Shown: positions 17,890-27,657, counted from the stretch's first letter. The stretch is 64,000 nt of DNA from Marinobacter sp. ATCH36 (GCF_023555055.1 NZ_JAMJPL010000002.1:186001-250000), one strand, 5' to 3'. The notes: generated by a model from the sequence alone, not told the origin. Numbers and translations: made by a program.

Positions 17890-20800
17890 GCGATATCGAC
17901 GAATCATCCACAACCAGCAACACGCCACGCGAGACGGATGAGGTCACACGCGCCCATCCTCTTGCCCGTTTCTTTTTCCTGCAGACAACATTTGCGGTTC
18001 TCTTTACCGTTTTGCTGACTGCAGGTGGCTACTTCGCCTATACGAATCTGGTCAAGGAATCCCTTCCTGATCTCGACATTCCGATGGCAATGATCACCAC
18101 TGCCTGGCCCGGTGCCGACCCTCAGACGATTGAAAGCCAGGTCACCAAGGAATTAGAGGATGAGATTGCGACACTAAAAGGTTTGAAGACCTTTTCGAGT
18201 GCATCATTTGATTCTTTTTCTATTATCGCGGTTGAGTTCACTGCAGACTCAGACTCGAATCAGGCGATGCAGCGCTTGCGCACTGCCGTCTCGGATGCTG
18301 AAGGCGAGCTTCCTGGCGATGCTGAATCACCCTCCATCCAACAGGTTTCCGTAGACGACCGACCGATTATGACTATCGCTTTGCATGGCGCAGCGTCTGA
18401 TGCTGAGCTCAACAAGCTTGCTAAAACCCTCCAGGAGCGAATTGAGACCGTTAGTGGCGTCAACGAAGTCAACCTCGGTGGCTCACGGGACGAAATCATC
18501 CAGATCCTGCTTGACCCTGAACGCCTGCTCGCGCTCGGCATTCCACCGAACCAGGTCAGCCAGGCCATATCCGCCGCCAATCTTGATCAACCCTTCGGGG
18601 AAATCGAGAGCGATGATATCGGCGCGGTCGTGCGTCTCGCCGGGCAATTTCAGAGTATTGAAGACCTTGCACAAATGCCCGTGGTGCGACTTGGCAACAC
18701 CATCAACGAACGATTGCTTCGATTGAGCGATATCGGTCAAGTACGCCGCCAACTTGAGAAAGAGGAGACTCGCGCTTTTTTCAGTGAAGCGGGCAGCCCT
18801 TTCAGCCAGACCATTGAAGTCAGTATCAAAAAGGCACCCGGTGCCGACACGGTAAAACTGATCGAGCAGATCAAAGCAGACCTCAGCCTCTGGCACGGCG
18901 ACAATTTCTGGCCGCAAGGCGTGAGCTACAAAGTCACTCAGGACGAAGCCGAACAGATCTGGGATTCTCTGTCGAACGTCTTTATGAGCGGCCTGCAGGC
19001 CATGGTGGCGGTTTTTTTCATTTTGTTTTTGATCCTCACCTGGCGTGAGGGCCTGGTCGCCAGCCTGTCAATACCACTTTCATTTTTTGCCGCCATGCTT
19101 GCGCTCTGGTTGCTTGATTACAGCCTTAACGAGCTGGTGATTATCGGCATGGTACTCGCGCTTGGCCTGCTCGTCGATGTGTTCATCCTGATGATGGAAG
19201 GTTTGCACGAGGAAATTTACACTAACAAAAAAACGTTCGGGCAAGCCGCGCTCGCTACGATTGGAAAATATGGTATGCCGGCGTTTGCCGGACAGCTAAC
19301 CACCATCCTTGCCCTTGCGCCACTGATCGCGATTGCCGGCACGGCCGGCAAATTCATTCAGGTGCTACCCGTCACAGCCATTGTGTCCCTTGTGGCCGCC
19401 TTCATTGTCGCCATGCTCGCCAGCGTGCCGCTTTCAAGGTTTGTTCTCGGCGGTGTTGCGCGTCAGGGAGCTGACACCCAGGAGACGCGCACTGACCGTG
19501 CCATGAACAACATCGCCAACAGGCTTAAGACATGGAGCCTGCAAACAACGTTGGTAAGCAAAAAAAGGGCGAGTGCCATGGTGGCGGGGGCGCTTGTTCT
19601 GTTTGTACTCTCGATGCTAGCGGCAACCCGTGTGCCGCTTGTTCTTTTCCCTGATAATGACGGGCTTAACCTTGGCATCAATATCGAGCTTCCCCCCTCA
19701 ACGACCCTCGACACCTCTCAAGAAGTGGCCGACGCCGTGGGTGAATTGCTGCGCGACAAGCCCTCCTTTGACACGGTCATCAAGCTGGTTGGCAGCAAGA
19801 GTCCAATGGTCGGCGGCTCGATATCATCCGCGTTGAACCCTTCCGATGCGGAAAATTTTATCGGCTTTTCGATCACTTTGGTTGAGCTTGGCGAACGCGA
19901 GAAGCCCAGTTATGTACTTGCACAGGATATCCGCGCCGAACTTTCGAGCTATCTGAAGGCGAACGTGCCAGGTGCCTCTCTTCTCGTGCAAGCTGAAACT
20001 GGGGGGCCGAGCACGGAAGATCCCATTTCCATTGCCGTCTCCGGTGATGATATGAACGAACTGCAGCGTCTCTCATCCCAAATACAGGGCATGCTTAACC
20101 GCATCGCTGGCACAACCGATGTTCGCGATAATCTGGGCAGCGTCAAATCTGAAATAACATTAACACCTAACCGTGAAGCAACAGATTTCTATGGCCTGAG
20201 CCAACAGGATCTCGCTACCCAAGTCCGTTTTTCAATGGCTAACGACAAAATCGGCTCTTTCGCAACAACCGGCACGGAAGACGATCTCGACATTCATCTG
20301 GGCCTCAGCTGGCAAAGTCGAGATGGTGGGGCCGGCGGTCCAACCCAGCTTGCAGAAATGTCGATGATCCGCGCCTTCACCCCGGGCGGTGAGACCGTTC
20401 CCCTCCTGTCGCTGCTCGATCCACACGTCACGGAAGCGCCTATTTCGGTTATACATAAGGATGGTAAACGAACAATTACCGTCCTTTCGAAAATTGATGG
20501 TCGCAACGTCAACGAGATCATCGCTGAACTGACACCGAAGCTTGATCAGGCGCAACGTAATTGGCCCTCGGGATATGCTTGGTCGATTGGCGGCGAATCA
20601 GAAGAAATGGCCGAAACCTTTGGATCTGCAGGGGCCATGCTGGTAGTAGCACTGATCATGGTCTTCGGCGTTCTGGTCATTGTGTTCGGCTCATTTAGTC
20701 AGGCACTGATACTGATGACAACCATGCCGCTCGCCTTGATCGGTACATTTCTCGGTTTCTGGCTGACGGGCATGTCACTCAGCTTTTTCGCCGTCATCGG

Positions 20801-21122
20801 GGTGGTGTCGCTGATCGGTATCGTCGCCAATAATGGCATCGTCATGGTGGACACCATGAACCGGCTGTTGCGGAACGGCGCTGAAATCGCCGAGGCTGCG
20901 GCTGAAGGCGCCGCAACACGATTGCGCCCGATCCTCACCACCTCGATAACCACCGTTGTCGGGCTCGTACCGCTCGCCATCGGTAGCCCGATGTATGCGC
21001 CACTGTGCTACGCGATTATCTTCGGTCTGGTTGCTTCGACGGCGCTCTCTCTCATCATCGTGCCATGCCTGTATCTCCTGCTTACCAGGGAAAGTCAGCG
21101 CAGCGCCACCATTCTGGATTGA
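17886..21122 (+). CDS. RND efflux pump, cluster B
   Basis: 1078 aa, about 40 longer than AcrB because of a hydrophilic N-terminal leader before the first membrane segment (FFFLQTTFAVLFTVLLTAGG). TM4 reads GLLVDVFILMMEGLHEE: the first relay Asp is present but the neighbour is Val. TM10 reads GIVANNGIVMVDTMNRLL, with Asn-Asn in place of the AcrB Lys. This is a distinct RND branch from the cluster A pump. Substrates are unknown; the GbsR/BCCT company hints at cationic or quaternary amines. Confidence 0.92.
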   Translation: MSDIDESSTTSNTPRETDEVTRAHPLARFFFLQTTFAVLFTVLLTAGGYFAYTNLVKESLPDLDIPMAMITTAWPGADPQTIESQVTKELEDEIATLKGLKTFSSASFDSFSIIAVEFTADSDSNQAMQRLRTAVSDAEGELPGDAESPSIQQVSVDDRPIMTIALHGAASDAELNKLAKTLQERIETVSGVNEVNLGGSRDEIIQILLDPERLLALGIPPNQVSQAISAANLDQPFGEIESDDIGAVVRLAGQFQSIEDLAQMPVVRLGNTINERLLRLSDIGQVRRQLEKEETRAFFSEAGSPFSQTIEVSIKKAPGADTVKLIEQIKADLSLWHGDNFWPQGVSYKVTQDEAEQIWDSLSNVFMSGLQAMVAVFFILFLILTWREGLVASLSIPLSFFAAMLALWLLDYSLNELVIIGMVLALGLLVDVFILMMEGLHEEIYTNKKTFGQAALATIGKYGMPAFAGQLTTILALAPLIAIAGTAGKFIQVLPVTAIVSLVAAFIVAMLASVPLSRFVLGGVARQGADTQETRTDRAMNNIANRLKTWSLQTTLVSKKRASAMVAGALVLFVLSMLAATRVPLVLFPDNDGLNLGINIELPPSTTLDTSQEVADAVGELLRDKPSFDTVIKLVGSKSPMVGGSISSALNPSDAENFIGFSITLVELGEREKPSYVLAQDIRAELSSYLKANVPGASLLVQAETGGPSTEDPISIAVSGDDMNELQRLSSQIQGMLNRIAGTTDVRDNLGSVKSEITLTPNREATDFYGLSQQDLATQVRFSMANDKIGSFATTGTEDDLDIHLGLSWQSRDGGAGGPTQLAEMSMIRAFTPGGETVPLLSLLDPHVTEAPISVIHKDGKRTITVLSKIDGRNVNEIIAELTPKLDQAQRNWPSGYAWSIGGESEEMAETFGSAGAMLVVALIMVFGVLVIVFGSFSQALILMTTMPLALIGTFLGFWLTGMSLSFFAVIGVVSLIGIVANNGIVMVDTMNRLLRNGAEIAEAAAEGAATRLRPILTTSITTVVGLVPLAIGSPMYAPLCYAIIFGLVASTALSLIIVPCLYLLLTRESQRSATILD

Positions 21123-21126
21123 AACA

Positions 21127-22749
21127 ATGAACACTGAAAATGATAACGACGAAAAAAGTATGACCACCGGAAAGGCACAGCGCGGCCCCTTGCGCGGCAT
21201 GAATCCGATTGTCACCCTGGGCTCGGCCGCCTTGACTCTGGCGGCAATGGCCCTGGCCATTACTTTGCCCGAGGTAAGCTTGGCTTGGCTGACGTCGCTG
21301 CGCGAGGCGCTGTCCCCAATACTGGCGACGTATTACGTTGCCCTGGTGGGCTTCTTTCTCGTCTTCGTGGTGTGGTTGGGGATGGGCCGATACAAGAACG
21401 TGCGCCTGGGTCCGGACGACGAACCCCCAGAGTTTGCCACCTTTCCATGGATCGCGATGCTGTTCGCGGCCGGAACGGGGGTGGGGCTGCTGTTCTGGAG
21501 CATTGCTGAGCCGATAACGCATTTTGGTGGCAACCCATTTAGCGAGGAGGCCGGCACGCCTTCGGCCGCCATCAAGAGTCTGAGCCTGTCGTTTTTCCAC
21601 TGGGGACTGAACGGCTGGGCGATTTTCTCCGTGGTCGGGCTGTCGCTGGCTTATTTCAGCTTCCGGCGAGGGCTGCCGCTGACTATTCGCTCGGCGCTGT
21701 ACCCACTGATGGGCGACCGTATCAACGGCCCGATTGGTCATGCCGTAGATATTTTTGCCGTGGTGGCCACGGTTTTTGGTATCGCCACCACCTTAGGGCT
21801 GGGCGCAAGTCAGATGAACACTGGACTGGACTGGCTCTTTGGCATCGGCGTGACTTCCACGACCCAATTGGTAATCATCGCCGTTGTCACCGTCATCGCC
21901 ACGGGATCGGTCGTCACCGGCGTTAACCGCGGCGTGCGAAGATTGAGTGAGTTCAATCTCGGGCTGTCGATGGTATTACTGCTTGTCTTCCTGGTGGCCG
22001 GTCCCACAGTCGTCCTCTGTGCGATGCTCGTTCAGGCTACTGGCGACTATCTGGACTCGCTGCTGGCGATGAGCTTCTGGACCGGCGTGAGCACCGACTA
22101 CCAATGGCAGTTTGACTGGACCGTGTTTTACTGGGGCTGGTGGATCTCTTGGGCGCCTTTCGTAGGCATGTTTATCGCCCGGGTGTCGAAAGGACGCACC
22201 ATCCGCGAGTTCGTTTTCGGGGTTCTTCTGGTGCCTTCATTGATCACATTCGTCTGGATCGCGCTACTCGGCGGAACGGCCCTGTATATGGAGTTGACCG
22301 GCACCGGCACGATTCTGGAGGCGGTTCGCGAGGACGTGGCCGTGGCCCTGTATCAGACCATCGGCACACTGCCCATGCCGAGCGAGGCAATTGCTCTCAC
22401 CGGTGGTGTGGCGACCCTGTTAATCGCGGTCTATTTCATCACTTCAGCAGACTCGGGCACGCTGGTGATTACCACCATCATGGCCCACGGCGACCCGGAG
22501 CCTCCCCGGCTTCAGAGGGTGCTATGGGGGCTGGGTGTCGGCGCACTGACGGCAGTGCTGCTAGTCGCCGGCGGCGTTCAGGTGCTTCAGGATGCGGTGA
22601 TTACCGCTGGGCTGCCGTTTTCCGCTGTGATGCTGGCCATGGTGGTGGGCATGGTGCGGGCACTACGAGATGAACGCTTTGCACCTGTGCCAGGCCAGAA
22701 GCACCGGCTGGCAAAGGAGATATGGACCGGGCGGGACGAAGTATCGTGA
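21127..22749 (+). CDS. BCCT-family betaine/choline/carnitine transporter
   Basis: 540 aa from the ATG at 21127, 4 bases after the RND stop; the longer frame to 20956 only overlaps the pump gene. About 12 membrane segments. Family marks: GTGVGLLFWSIAEPITHFGG, SLSFFHWGLNGWAIFSVVGL, GWWISWAPFVGMFIARVSKG and YFITSADSGTLVI. The substrate-box tryptophans of the WWxSWAPFVG motif are present. Sodium- or proton-driven uptake of quaternary amines for osmoprotection or catabolism is the family role. Last gene of cluster B. Confidence 0.92.
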   Translation: MNTENDNDEKSMTTGKAQRGPLRGMNPIVTLGSAALTLAAMALAITLPEVSLAWLTSLREALSPILATYYVALVGFFLVFVVWLGMGRYKNVRLGPDDEPPEFATFPWIAMLFAAGTGVGLLFWSIAEPITHFGGNPFSEEAGTPSAAIKSLSLSFFHWGLNGWAIFSVVGLSLAYFSFRRGLPLTIRSALYPLMGDRINGPIGHAVDIFAVVATVFGIATTLGLGASQMNTGLDWLFGIGVTSTTQLVIIAVVTVIATGSVVTGVNRGVRRLSEFNLGLSMVLLLVFLVAGPTVVLCAMLVQATGDYLDSLLAMSFWTGVSTDYQWQFDWTVFYWGWWISWAPFVGMFIARVSKGRTIREFVFGVLLVPSLITFVWIALLGGTALYMELTGTGTILEAVREDVAVALYQTIGTLPMPSEAIALTGGVATLLIAVYFITSADSGTLVITTIMAHGDPEPPRLQRVLWGLGVGALTAVLLVAGGVQVLQDAVITAGLPFSAVMLAMVVGMVRALRDERFAPVPGQKHRLAKEIWTGRDEVS

Positions 22750-22822
22750 ACATCAGGTTGGTTAAGTTGCTGCGAGCGACACCTGCATTGTCGATCTGAA
22801 GGTCATTGAAGGATGGGTGCTG

Positions 22823-24118
22823 ATGGCTCGAATGCCTGACAATATTCTGCATCTGCCGTCATATGAGGTGCTGGGATACGATTCCACCGACGACGACATG
22901 CACTTTCAGGTGGACGCGCCTGATCCTATTGCCTGCGAAGAATGCGGCGTGCACGATGAATTTGTGCGGTTCGGAAAGCGTGATGTTCCCTATCGAAATC
23001 TGCCGATCCACGGCAAGCGGGTCACCCTTTGGGTGGTCCGCCGCCGGTACTCCTGCCGAGCCTGCAAGTCTACATTCAGGCCGTTATTACCTGAGATGGT
23101 GGACGGCTTTCGCATGACGTTGCGTCTGTATGAATACGTGGAGAAGGAGTCCTTCAACCAACCCTACACCTTCGTGGCGGCCCAGACCGGCCTGGACGAG
23201 AAGACCGTACGCGACATCTTCAGCGCTCGTGCCGAATTCTTAGGCCGCTGGCATCGCTTCGAGACGCCCCGCATTCTGGGTATTGACGAGCTGTACCTGA
23301 ACAAGCGCTACCGCTGCATCCTGACCAACATCGAGGAGAAAACCCTGCTCGACCTGCTGGCCACCCGCCGTCAGGACGTAGTGATCAACTACCTGATGAA
23401 GCTGAAAGACCCCCAGAAGGTCGAGATCGTCAGCATGGACATGTGGAACCCTTACCGGACTGTGGTCAAGACAGTGCTGCCACAAGCTCGCATTGTGGTC
23501 GATAAATTCCATGTAGTGCGCATGGCCAACGATGCCCTTGAGAAGGTGCGCAAGGGCCTCAGAAAGGAGCTGAATCCATCCCAAAGCCGAACCCTCAAAG
23601 GTGACCGGAAAATCTTGCTGAAACGCGCTCACGATAAGTCAGATCGGGAATGGCTTATCATGGAGATTTGGACAGGCGCATTTCCGCAACTGCTAGCCGC
23701 CTACAAGCAAACGGAACGTTTCTACGGCATCTGGGACGCCACCACACGGCCTCAGGAAGAAGCTGCCCTTGATGAGTGGATGGCCACCATTTCGAAAGGC
23801 CAGAAGGAAGTCTGGAACGATCTGGTCAGGGCTGTGGGCAACTGGCACGAAGAGATCATGACCTACTTCGAGACGGACATGCCCGTCACCAACGCTTAAA
23901 CTGAGACCATAAACCGACCGGCCAAGGACAAGAACCGTGAAGGGCGCGGTTACTCCTTCGAAGTGATGCGGGGACGAATGCTTTGCACCACGAAGCACAG
24001 GCACAGGAAGAAGGCTCCGGCTGCGAAGGTCTCTACGTTTTATAAGAAAACCATCGGGTACGGATTACCGGACTTCGCAGAAGAACTCAACTACGGGGTC
24101 GATCTATCAACCATCTGA
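22823..24118 (+). pseudogene. ISL3-family transposase interrupted by an in-frame stop
   Basis: An N-terminal zinc ribbon (CEECGVHDEF...CRACKSTF), HTH segment, and DDE catalytic core (ILGIDELYLNKRYRC; VSMDMWNPYR; VVDKFHVVRMAN) identify an ISL3 transposase. Translation stops at TAA 23897-23899, but the same frame continues with TETINRPAKDKNREGRGYSF and ends at TGA 24116-24118. Other family members read NAYTETINR here, so one Tyr codon has become TAA. The catalytic Glu in TETINR lies beyond the stop, so the shortened protein should be inactive. I could not find matching terminal inverted repeats; the left end seems eroded just after the BCCT gene. Confidence 0.82.
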
Positions 24119-24145
24119 GAGTGGTATCCGGTTGGTGGTGTTAAA

Positions 24146-24406
24146 GTGCCCCATCAACCATTAAATCCGTTTACCCTGCCTTTTCCAAGCGACTTCGAGA
24201 GGCCATGCTTGCCAGCTGGGATCCAGAAGCGTGTGACCGCACATACCTTCAGACATGCCTTTGCAACTGAGCTTCTTAAAACGGGAAGTGACATCCGTGC
24301 CGCTCAGGATATTCTGGGGCACAGCGATATCCGCACAACTGAGACCTACACGCACATTATCGGAGACAAACGAGCGGGAAGCATCAGCCCATTTGATCGA
24401 CTTTGA
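24146..24406 (+). pseudogene. Integron integrase (IntI-like), C-terminal fragment
   Basis: From about 24213 the reading [20 protein letters not shown] carries the HxxR box, [15 protein letters not shown] carries the His and the nucleophile Tyr, and it ends ISPFDRL as IntI proteins end (SPLD-L). The first ~22 residues of the frame do not fit. Box I and the N-terminal DNA-binding domain are missing, so it is inactive. Joined to the end of the decayed ISL3 copy, it suggests an old chromosomal integron broken at this point. No attC site was recognised in the 245 bases that follow. Confidence 0.7.
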
Positions 24407-24620
24407 ACGAGAGACAAATGCCGATATCAAAGCACGGCAAAAAGGTCCGCTTTGTGGTCATAGCGGACAAATTCATTCTGACACTGGCCAAAATATGGTG
24501 AGCTGATCAGTTTTACCAATGAATCAACAGTCAGCAGCATGTGCTTCGCTGTCCAGGACTTCTAGTATTGATACACGGTGCAATTCCAACAAAAAATTAA
24601 AGCGTCCTGCAGATCGAGAC

Positions 24621-24642
24621 GAGCGGCCGAACCCGGCCGCTC
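24621..24642. terminator. Strong GC hairpin downstream of the Gp3-like gene
   Basis: Nine-base perfect stem (GAGCGGCCG and its complement) around an AACC loop, 10 bases beyond the stop of the minus-strand gene at 24652. There is no T-run immediately after it on either strand, so it may be a transcript-stabilising hairpin rather than a true intrinsic terminator. Confidence 0.45.
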
Positions 24643-24651
24643 GCTCAAGCT

Positions 24652-25539
24652 CTACCCAGAAGCCGAACGAGCAGAGCCCAGATCTTCCCGCAACTTCGAC
24701 ACGACGGCAGCATTCCCCGTCGATCCCTCGTCTGCTGGTGGCGGATAAAACTCTTCGATGACCTGCGCTATTTCATCCTCGTCGTACTCGAACAGCGCAT
24801 TGCCAAATCCCCTGGCAGCCGCCGCATCCAGCGCCGCCTGGTCAACGCCCTCCTTCTTTACTTGGTTTGCCTTTTCCCTCGCTTCAACTACGGCTTCCTG
24901 CAGTGACAGTCCCTCCTTGATCACCAGATCCACATAATAGATTGGAGTTCGATGGCTCTGCGTCGTGCTTTTCCCTCTCAGCTTCAATTCCAACGGCATG
25001 TACGCTAGCAGACCACCAGAGACTGCCTGGTAGTAGCTCAGCCTGGCCGCAAGCGTCCGGATACTGTTGTAACCGGTCGTCCTGAAGATGAAGGTGCCGA
25101 GATCATTGTCGTCACCGACCTTCACGTTCAGGCGGCCATAGGGCTTGCACAGACCACCTTTGCCGAACTCACAGAGCGTCGGCCCGGGGCATGGTAAGGA
25201 CTGCACTCCTGATTGTGTCAGGCGCTTGCATATGTCGCCATTACCTACACACATGGGTCGCCCACTTTTGCGGTCGAACATGGTGTACTCAGCTCGCAGG
25301 TTAAGATCTGCGTCGTTGAACAGCATGCGTACCGGGATGGTTCGCAGTTTGCCGTTCGGCGCATCCTTTCTGAGCTCTTCGTCCATGGGGTGCAAAACCC
25401 ACCCGGCGTCCTTGTCCTGGATCTGGGAGGTGATGGTGAATTGATCATCCTTCTGCGGCAGCCGGATGCCGTTCTTTTCAACGACCCGACCAATGCTGAT
25501 ACGCCCCAACACGGGAGGCGTTATGGCTAAACCTTTAAT
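24652..25539 (-). CDS. Gp3-like protein of mobile elements ('hydrolase or metal-binding protein')
   Basis: 295 aa from the ATG at 25539. It begins MIKGLAITPPVLGRISIGRV, as do plasmid and ICE proteins that sit beside YqaJ and DUF932 genes and are annotated Gp3-like or hydrolase/metal-binding. A group of cysteines (CVGNGDIC...CPGPTLCEFGKGGLCKPYG) at about residues 98-134 suggests a metal cluster. The C-terminus is acidic (YDEDEIAQVIEEFYPPP). Exact biochemical role unknown; the neighbouring lambda-exonuclease-like protein suggests recombination or DNA processing. Confidence 0.68.
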   Translation of the reverse strand: MKGLAITPPVLGRISIGRVVEKNGIRLPQKDDQFTITSQIQDKDAGWVLHPMDEELRKDAPNGKLRTIPVRMLFNDADLNLRAEYTMFDRKSGRPMCVGNGDICKRLTQSGVQSLPCPGPTLCEFGKGGLCKPYGRLNVKVGDDNDLGTFIFRTTGYNSIRTLAARLSYYQAVSGGLLAYMPLELKLRGKSTTQSHRTPIYYVDLVIKEGLSLQEAVVEAREKANQVKKEGVDQAALDAAAARGFGNALFEYDEDEIAQVIEEFYPPPADEGSTGNAAVVSKLREDLGSARSASG

Positions 25540-25605
25540 CATGATGTCTCTCCTGGGAAAAAGGACCACGGGGCGCTCGTCACGCCCGCGTGGCCAATGG
25601 GGGTT

Positions 25606-26607
25606 TTATGCTTGAATGAGAAACCGCCGACTGCCCGGTTTGGTGATTGGGTACTGCTCCAGAAGCCCCGGCTGATCCTTCAACAGTTGCTTCACATTGA
25701 GCCCGACGGAATCCTTGCTCCGCTTCCAGCTCACGCTGCCACTGGGGAAGGTCGCCTTTGACGCTTCGCCCATCTGGCTTTCGATTCGCTGTTTCAGGTG
25801 GGATTCAGTGGATTTGAGGCTTTCCATTTCCGAGCGGATGGCCAGCAGCTCGTCGAACGCATCGGACAGTTCCTTGCTTTGGCTGAAGTCCAGTGTCTCG
25901 CCTCTATCCACCGGATACAGGTGGCGCAAGGCGCGCTCGGCAGAATCCGAACCGTCAACAGGGGGCGGCGTATCCGTCTCGACAAAATCCCAGAACTGGC
26001 GCTCCAGCACATACAGTGCCTCGATGAGCTCCTCGTTCCGTTCAACGCGGTAGATCTTCAGCTCCTGACCACACAGCAAAACGCAGACATCTGCCGACTG
26101 TTTGCCGGTGACAGCCAGCTGGTGCTGAACCTGGCACTGGATGTAATCGGGTACGCCCTCTTTCCAGAGCCGTGCCCCGAACTCCCCTGCCGTCTTGCAC
26201 TCCAGGATCTGCACGTCGTCATCGGCCACCACGGAGTAATCCAGGTTGGCCAGCATCCAGTGCTTCTCCGGATCAGGATGTTGCAGCACCGCATTCACCC
26301 GTCGCACCTTTCTGTCCGTTTGCTGGCTGTACTGCTCGGCTACTATCGGTTCCAGGATATGGCCCCAGTAGACCGGTGACGTGGGATCATCCGAATCCGG
26401 CTTGGGCAAGCCAGCATCCCTGCCAGTCTTGACCATCCAAAGTTCCAGTTGGGACTGGTAAGGATTCATGCCGACAGATGCAGCCGCATCGCTACTACCT
26501 ATGCCCTGCTTGCGGACTTTCAGCCACTCATCCCTGCTAAGGCCCTTGGTGGAGACCAGGCGCAATGCCGGTCGTTGCTTTTGAATTGTGTTTGCACTCA
26601 TGCCCAT
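25606..26607 (-). CDS. YqaJ-type viral recombinase/exonuclease
   Basis: 333 aa; ATG at 26607 preceded by GGAGG at 8 bases. The lambda-exonuclease-like fold is marked by RKQGIGSSDAAASVGMNPYQ near the N-terminus, GHILEPIVAEQY (catalytic Glu), LANLDYSVV (catalytic Asp), and ILECKTAG (the ExK pair). A helical C-terminal region (about 225-300) follows. These PD-(D/E)XK exonucleases resect double strands for single-strand annealing. It lies between the Gp3-like gene and a DUF932 gene, a trio common on Pseudomonas-type plasmids and ICEs. Confidence 0.87.
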   Translation of the reverse strand: MGMSANTIQKQRPALRLVSTKGLSRDEWLKVRKQGIGSSDAAASVGMNPYQSQLELWMVKTGRDAGLPKPDSDDPTSPVYWGHILEPIVAEQYSQQTDRKVRRVNAVLQHPDPEKHWMLANLDYSVVADDDVQILECKTAGEFGARLWKEGVPDYIQCQVQHQLAVTGKQSADVCVLLCGQELKIYRVERNEELIEALYVLERQFWDFVETDTPPPVDGSDSAERALRHLYPVDRGETLDFSQSKELSDAFDELLAIRSEMESLKSTESHLKQRIESQMGEASKATFPSGSVSWKRSKDSVGLNVKQLLKDQPGLLEQYPITKPGSRRFLIQA

Positions 26608-26626
26608 GGTGTTTTCCTCCAGACAT

Positions 26627-26665
26627 AAAAAAAGCCCACCAGAGCATCAGGCTCCGGTGGGCTTT
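26627..26665 (-). terminator. Intrinsic terminator after the DUF932 gene
   Basis: Stem AAAGCCCACC (26631-26640) with GGTGGGCTTT (26656-26665), extended by an inner GAGC/GCTC, followed on the minus strand by a T-run. It lies between the DUF932 stop and the yqaJ start, so yqaJ is probably read partly by read-through or from its own promoter. Confidence 0.8.
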
Positions 26666-26694
26666 ATGGCGGTTTTGAGATTTGTAGGGTTGGC

Positions 26695-27657
26695 TCAGGC
26701 CACAAGTGACATGGCCTGCTCTAATGCACGGTTCTTGACGGCCGCACCGGTTCCGAACCAGGCGGAATCCAGCCGGTGGTCAACGGTTTTGGCACGGCGC
26801 TGATGGTCGATGAACTCAGTTACTGCATTCAGTAGCCCGTAGGCCGTGCCTTCGGAGGACGCCAGATTGGCACCCATGCCCTCGCCTTTATAAAGACCCA
26901 GGGCCTTCGCCATGGAACGTTCGTTGGTTTTGCCCACACCAGCACCGGAATCATCCGTGAACACCTTGAGGAAGTAGTTTCTGGCCTCAGTGGTCTTCAC
27001 CTTCCGCTCGCTCAGGGTCTTCAAGCGGTACATGAAGTCATCCCAGGCGGAGACTGAGATACCTAGTTGCTTCTTCACCAGGTCAGCATCGAAGGCCGTG
27101 TTGTGCTTTACCTTGACGGCATTGGCGGTGGAGCCCTTCAAGGCGACAGCCAGGGTGTTGTTGCAGACCACACGAATACTGGTGAACTGCGCAGTGGTTG
27201 CCATGGTGCCGTCACAGGCCGTGGCCAGCAGCACGTAGGCATTGGTCTGGTCATTTCCCTTGAGCATGCCGGTTTGACCAGTGCGGGCGAGTGCCCACAT
27301 TTTTCGGCCGCCCTTCAGAACACCGGCGGTTTCCAGCTCAAAACCGGAGACTTCGGTCAGATCCCGATAGAACTCCAGGATCTCTTCCGGCTGAACCACT
27401 TTGAAGCGGTTACCGACCACCGATAGCGGTGCCCGTGTATCCGAACGGTAAAGCACCTTTGAATCAGGGTAAGACAGAATTTCGCCCAGGGTGCCACCAG
27501 AATTGGTGACATAGCGCACCGGGCTTTCCTGAATCTGCCAGTCCAGACCGGCTTGCCTTGCCCAGACTTCCAGGGGTTGGTTTGAAGTCAGTTCATTCCC
27601 CAGGCCATGCCACGGGGTTTGGCCAACGTAGGCCATTTGCTCGATGAGATGAGCCAT
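26695..27657 (-). CDS. DUF932 protein
   Basis: 320 aa from the ATG at 27657 (MAHLIEQMAYVGQTPWHGLG). The opening TPWHGLGNEL, the VGNRFKVVQPEEILEFYRDL segment and VCNNTLAVAL are hallmarks of DUF932 proteins of plasmids, ICEs and phages. Their function is unknown; they recur next to recombination genes. It is separated from yqaJ by a strong terminator. The upstream region at 27701-27868 is a tandem repeat. Confidence 0.85.
   Translation of the reverse strand: MAHLIEQMAYVGQTPWHGLGNELTSNQPLEVWARQAGLDWQIQESPVRYVTNSGGTLGEILSYPDSKVLYRSDTRAPLSVVGNRFKVVQPEEILEFYRDLTEVSGFELETAGVLKGGRKMWALARTGQTGMLKGNDQTNAYVLLATACDGTMATTAQFTSIRVVCNNTLAVALKGSTANAVKVKHNTAFDADLVKKQLGISVSAWDDFMYRLKTLSERKVKTTEARNYFLKVFTDDSGAGVGKTNERSMAKALGLYKGEGMGANLASSEGTAYGLLNAVTEFIDHQRRAKTVDHRLDSAWFGTGAAVKNRALEQAMSLVA

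Noticed and set aside
24407..24651. attC-type recombination site after the IntI fragment
   Set aside because: No pair of R'/R'' core sequences with the expected folded arms could be made; only a plain 9-bp GC hairpin is present.
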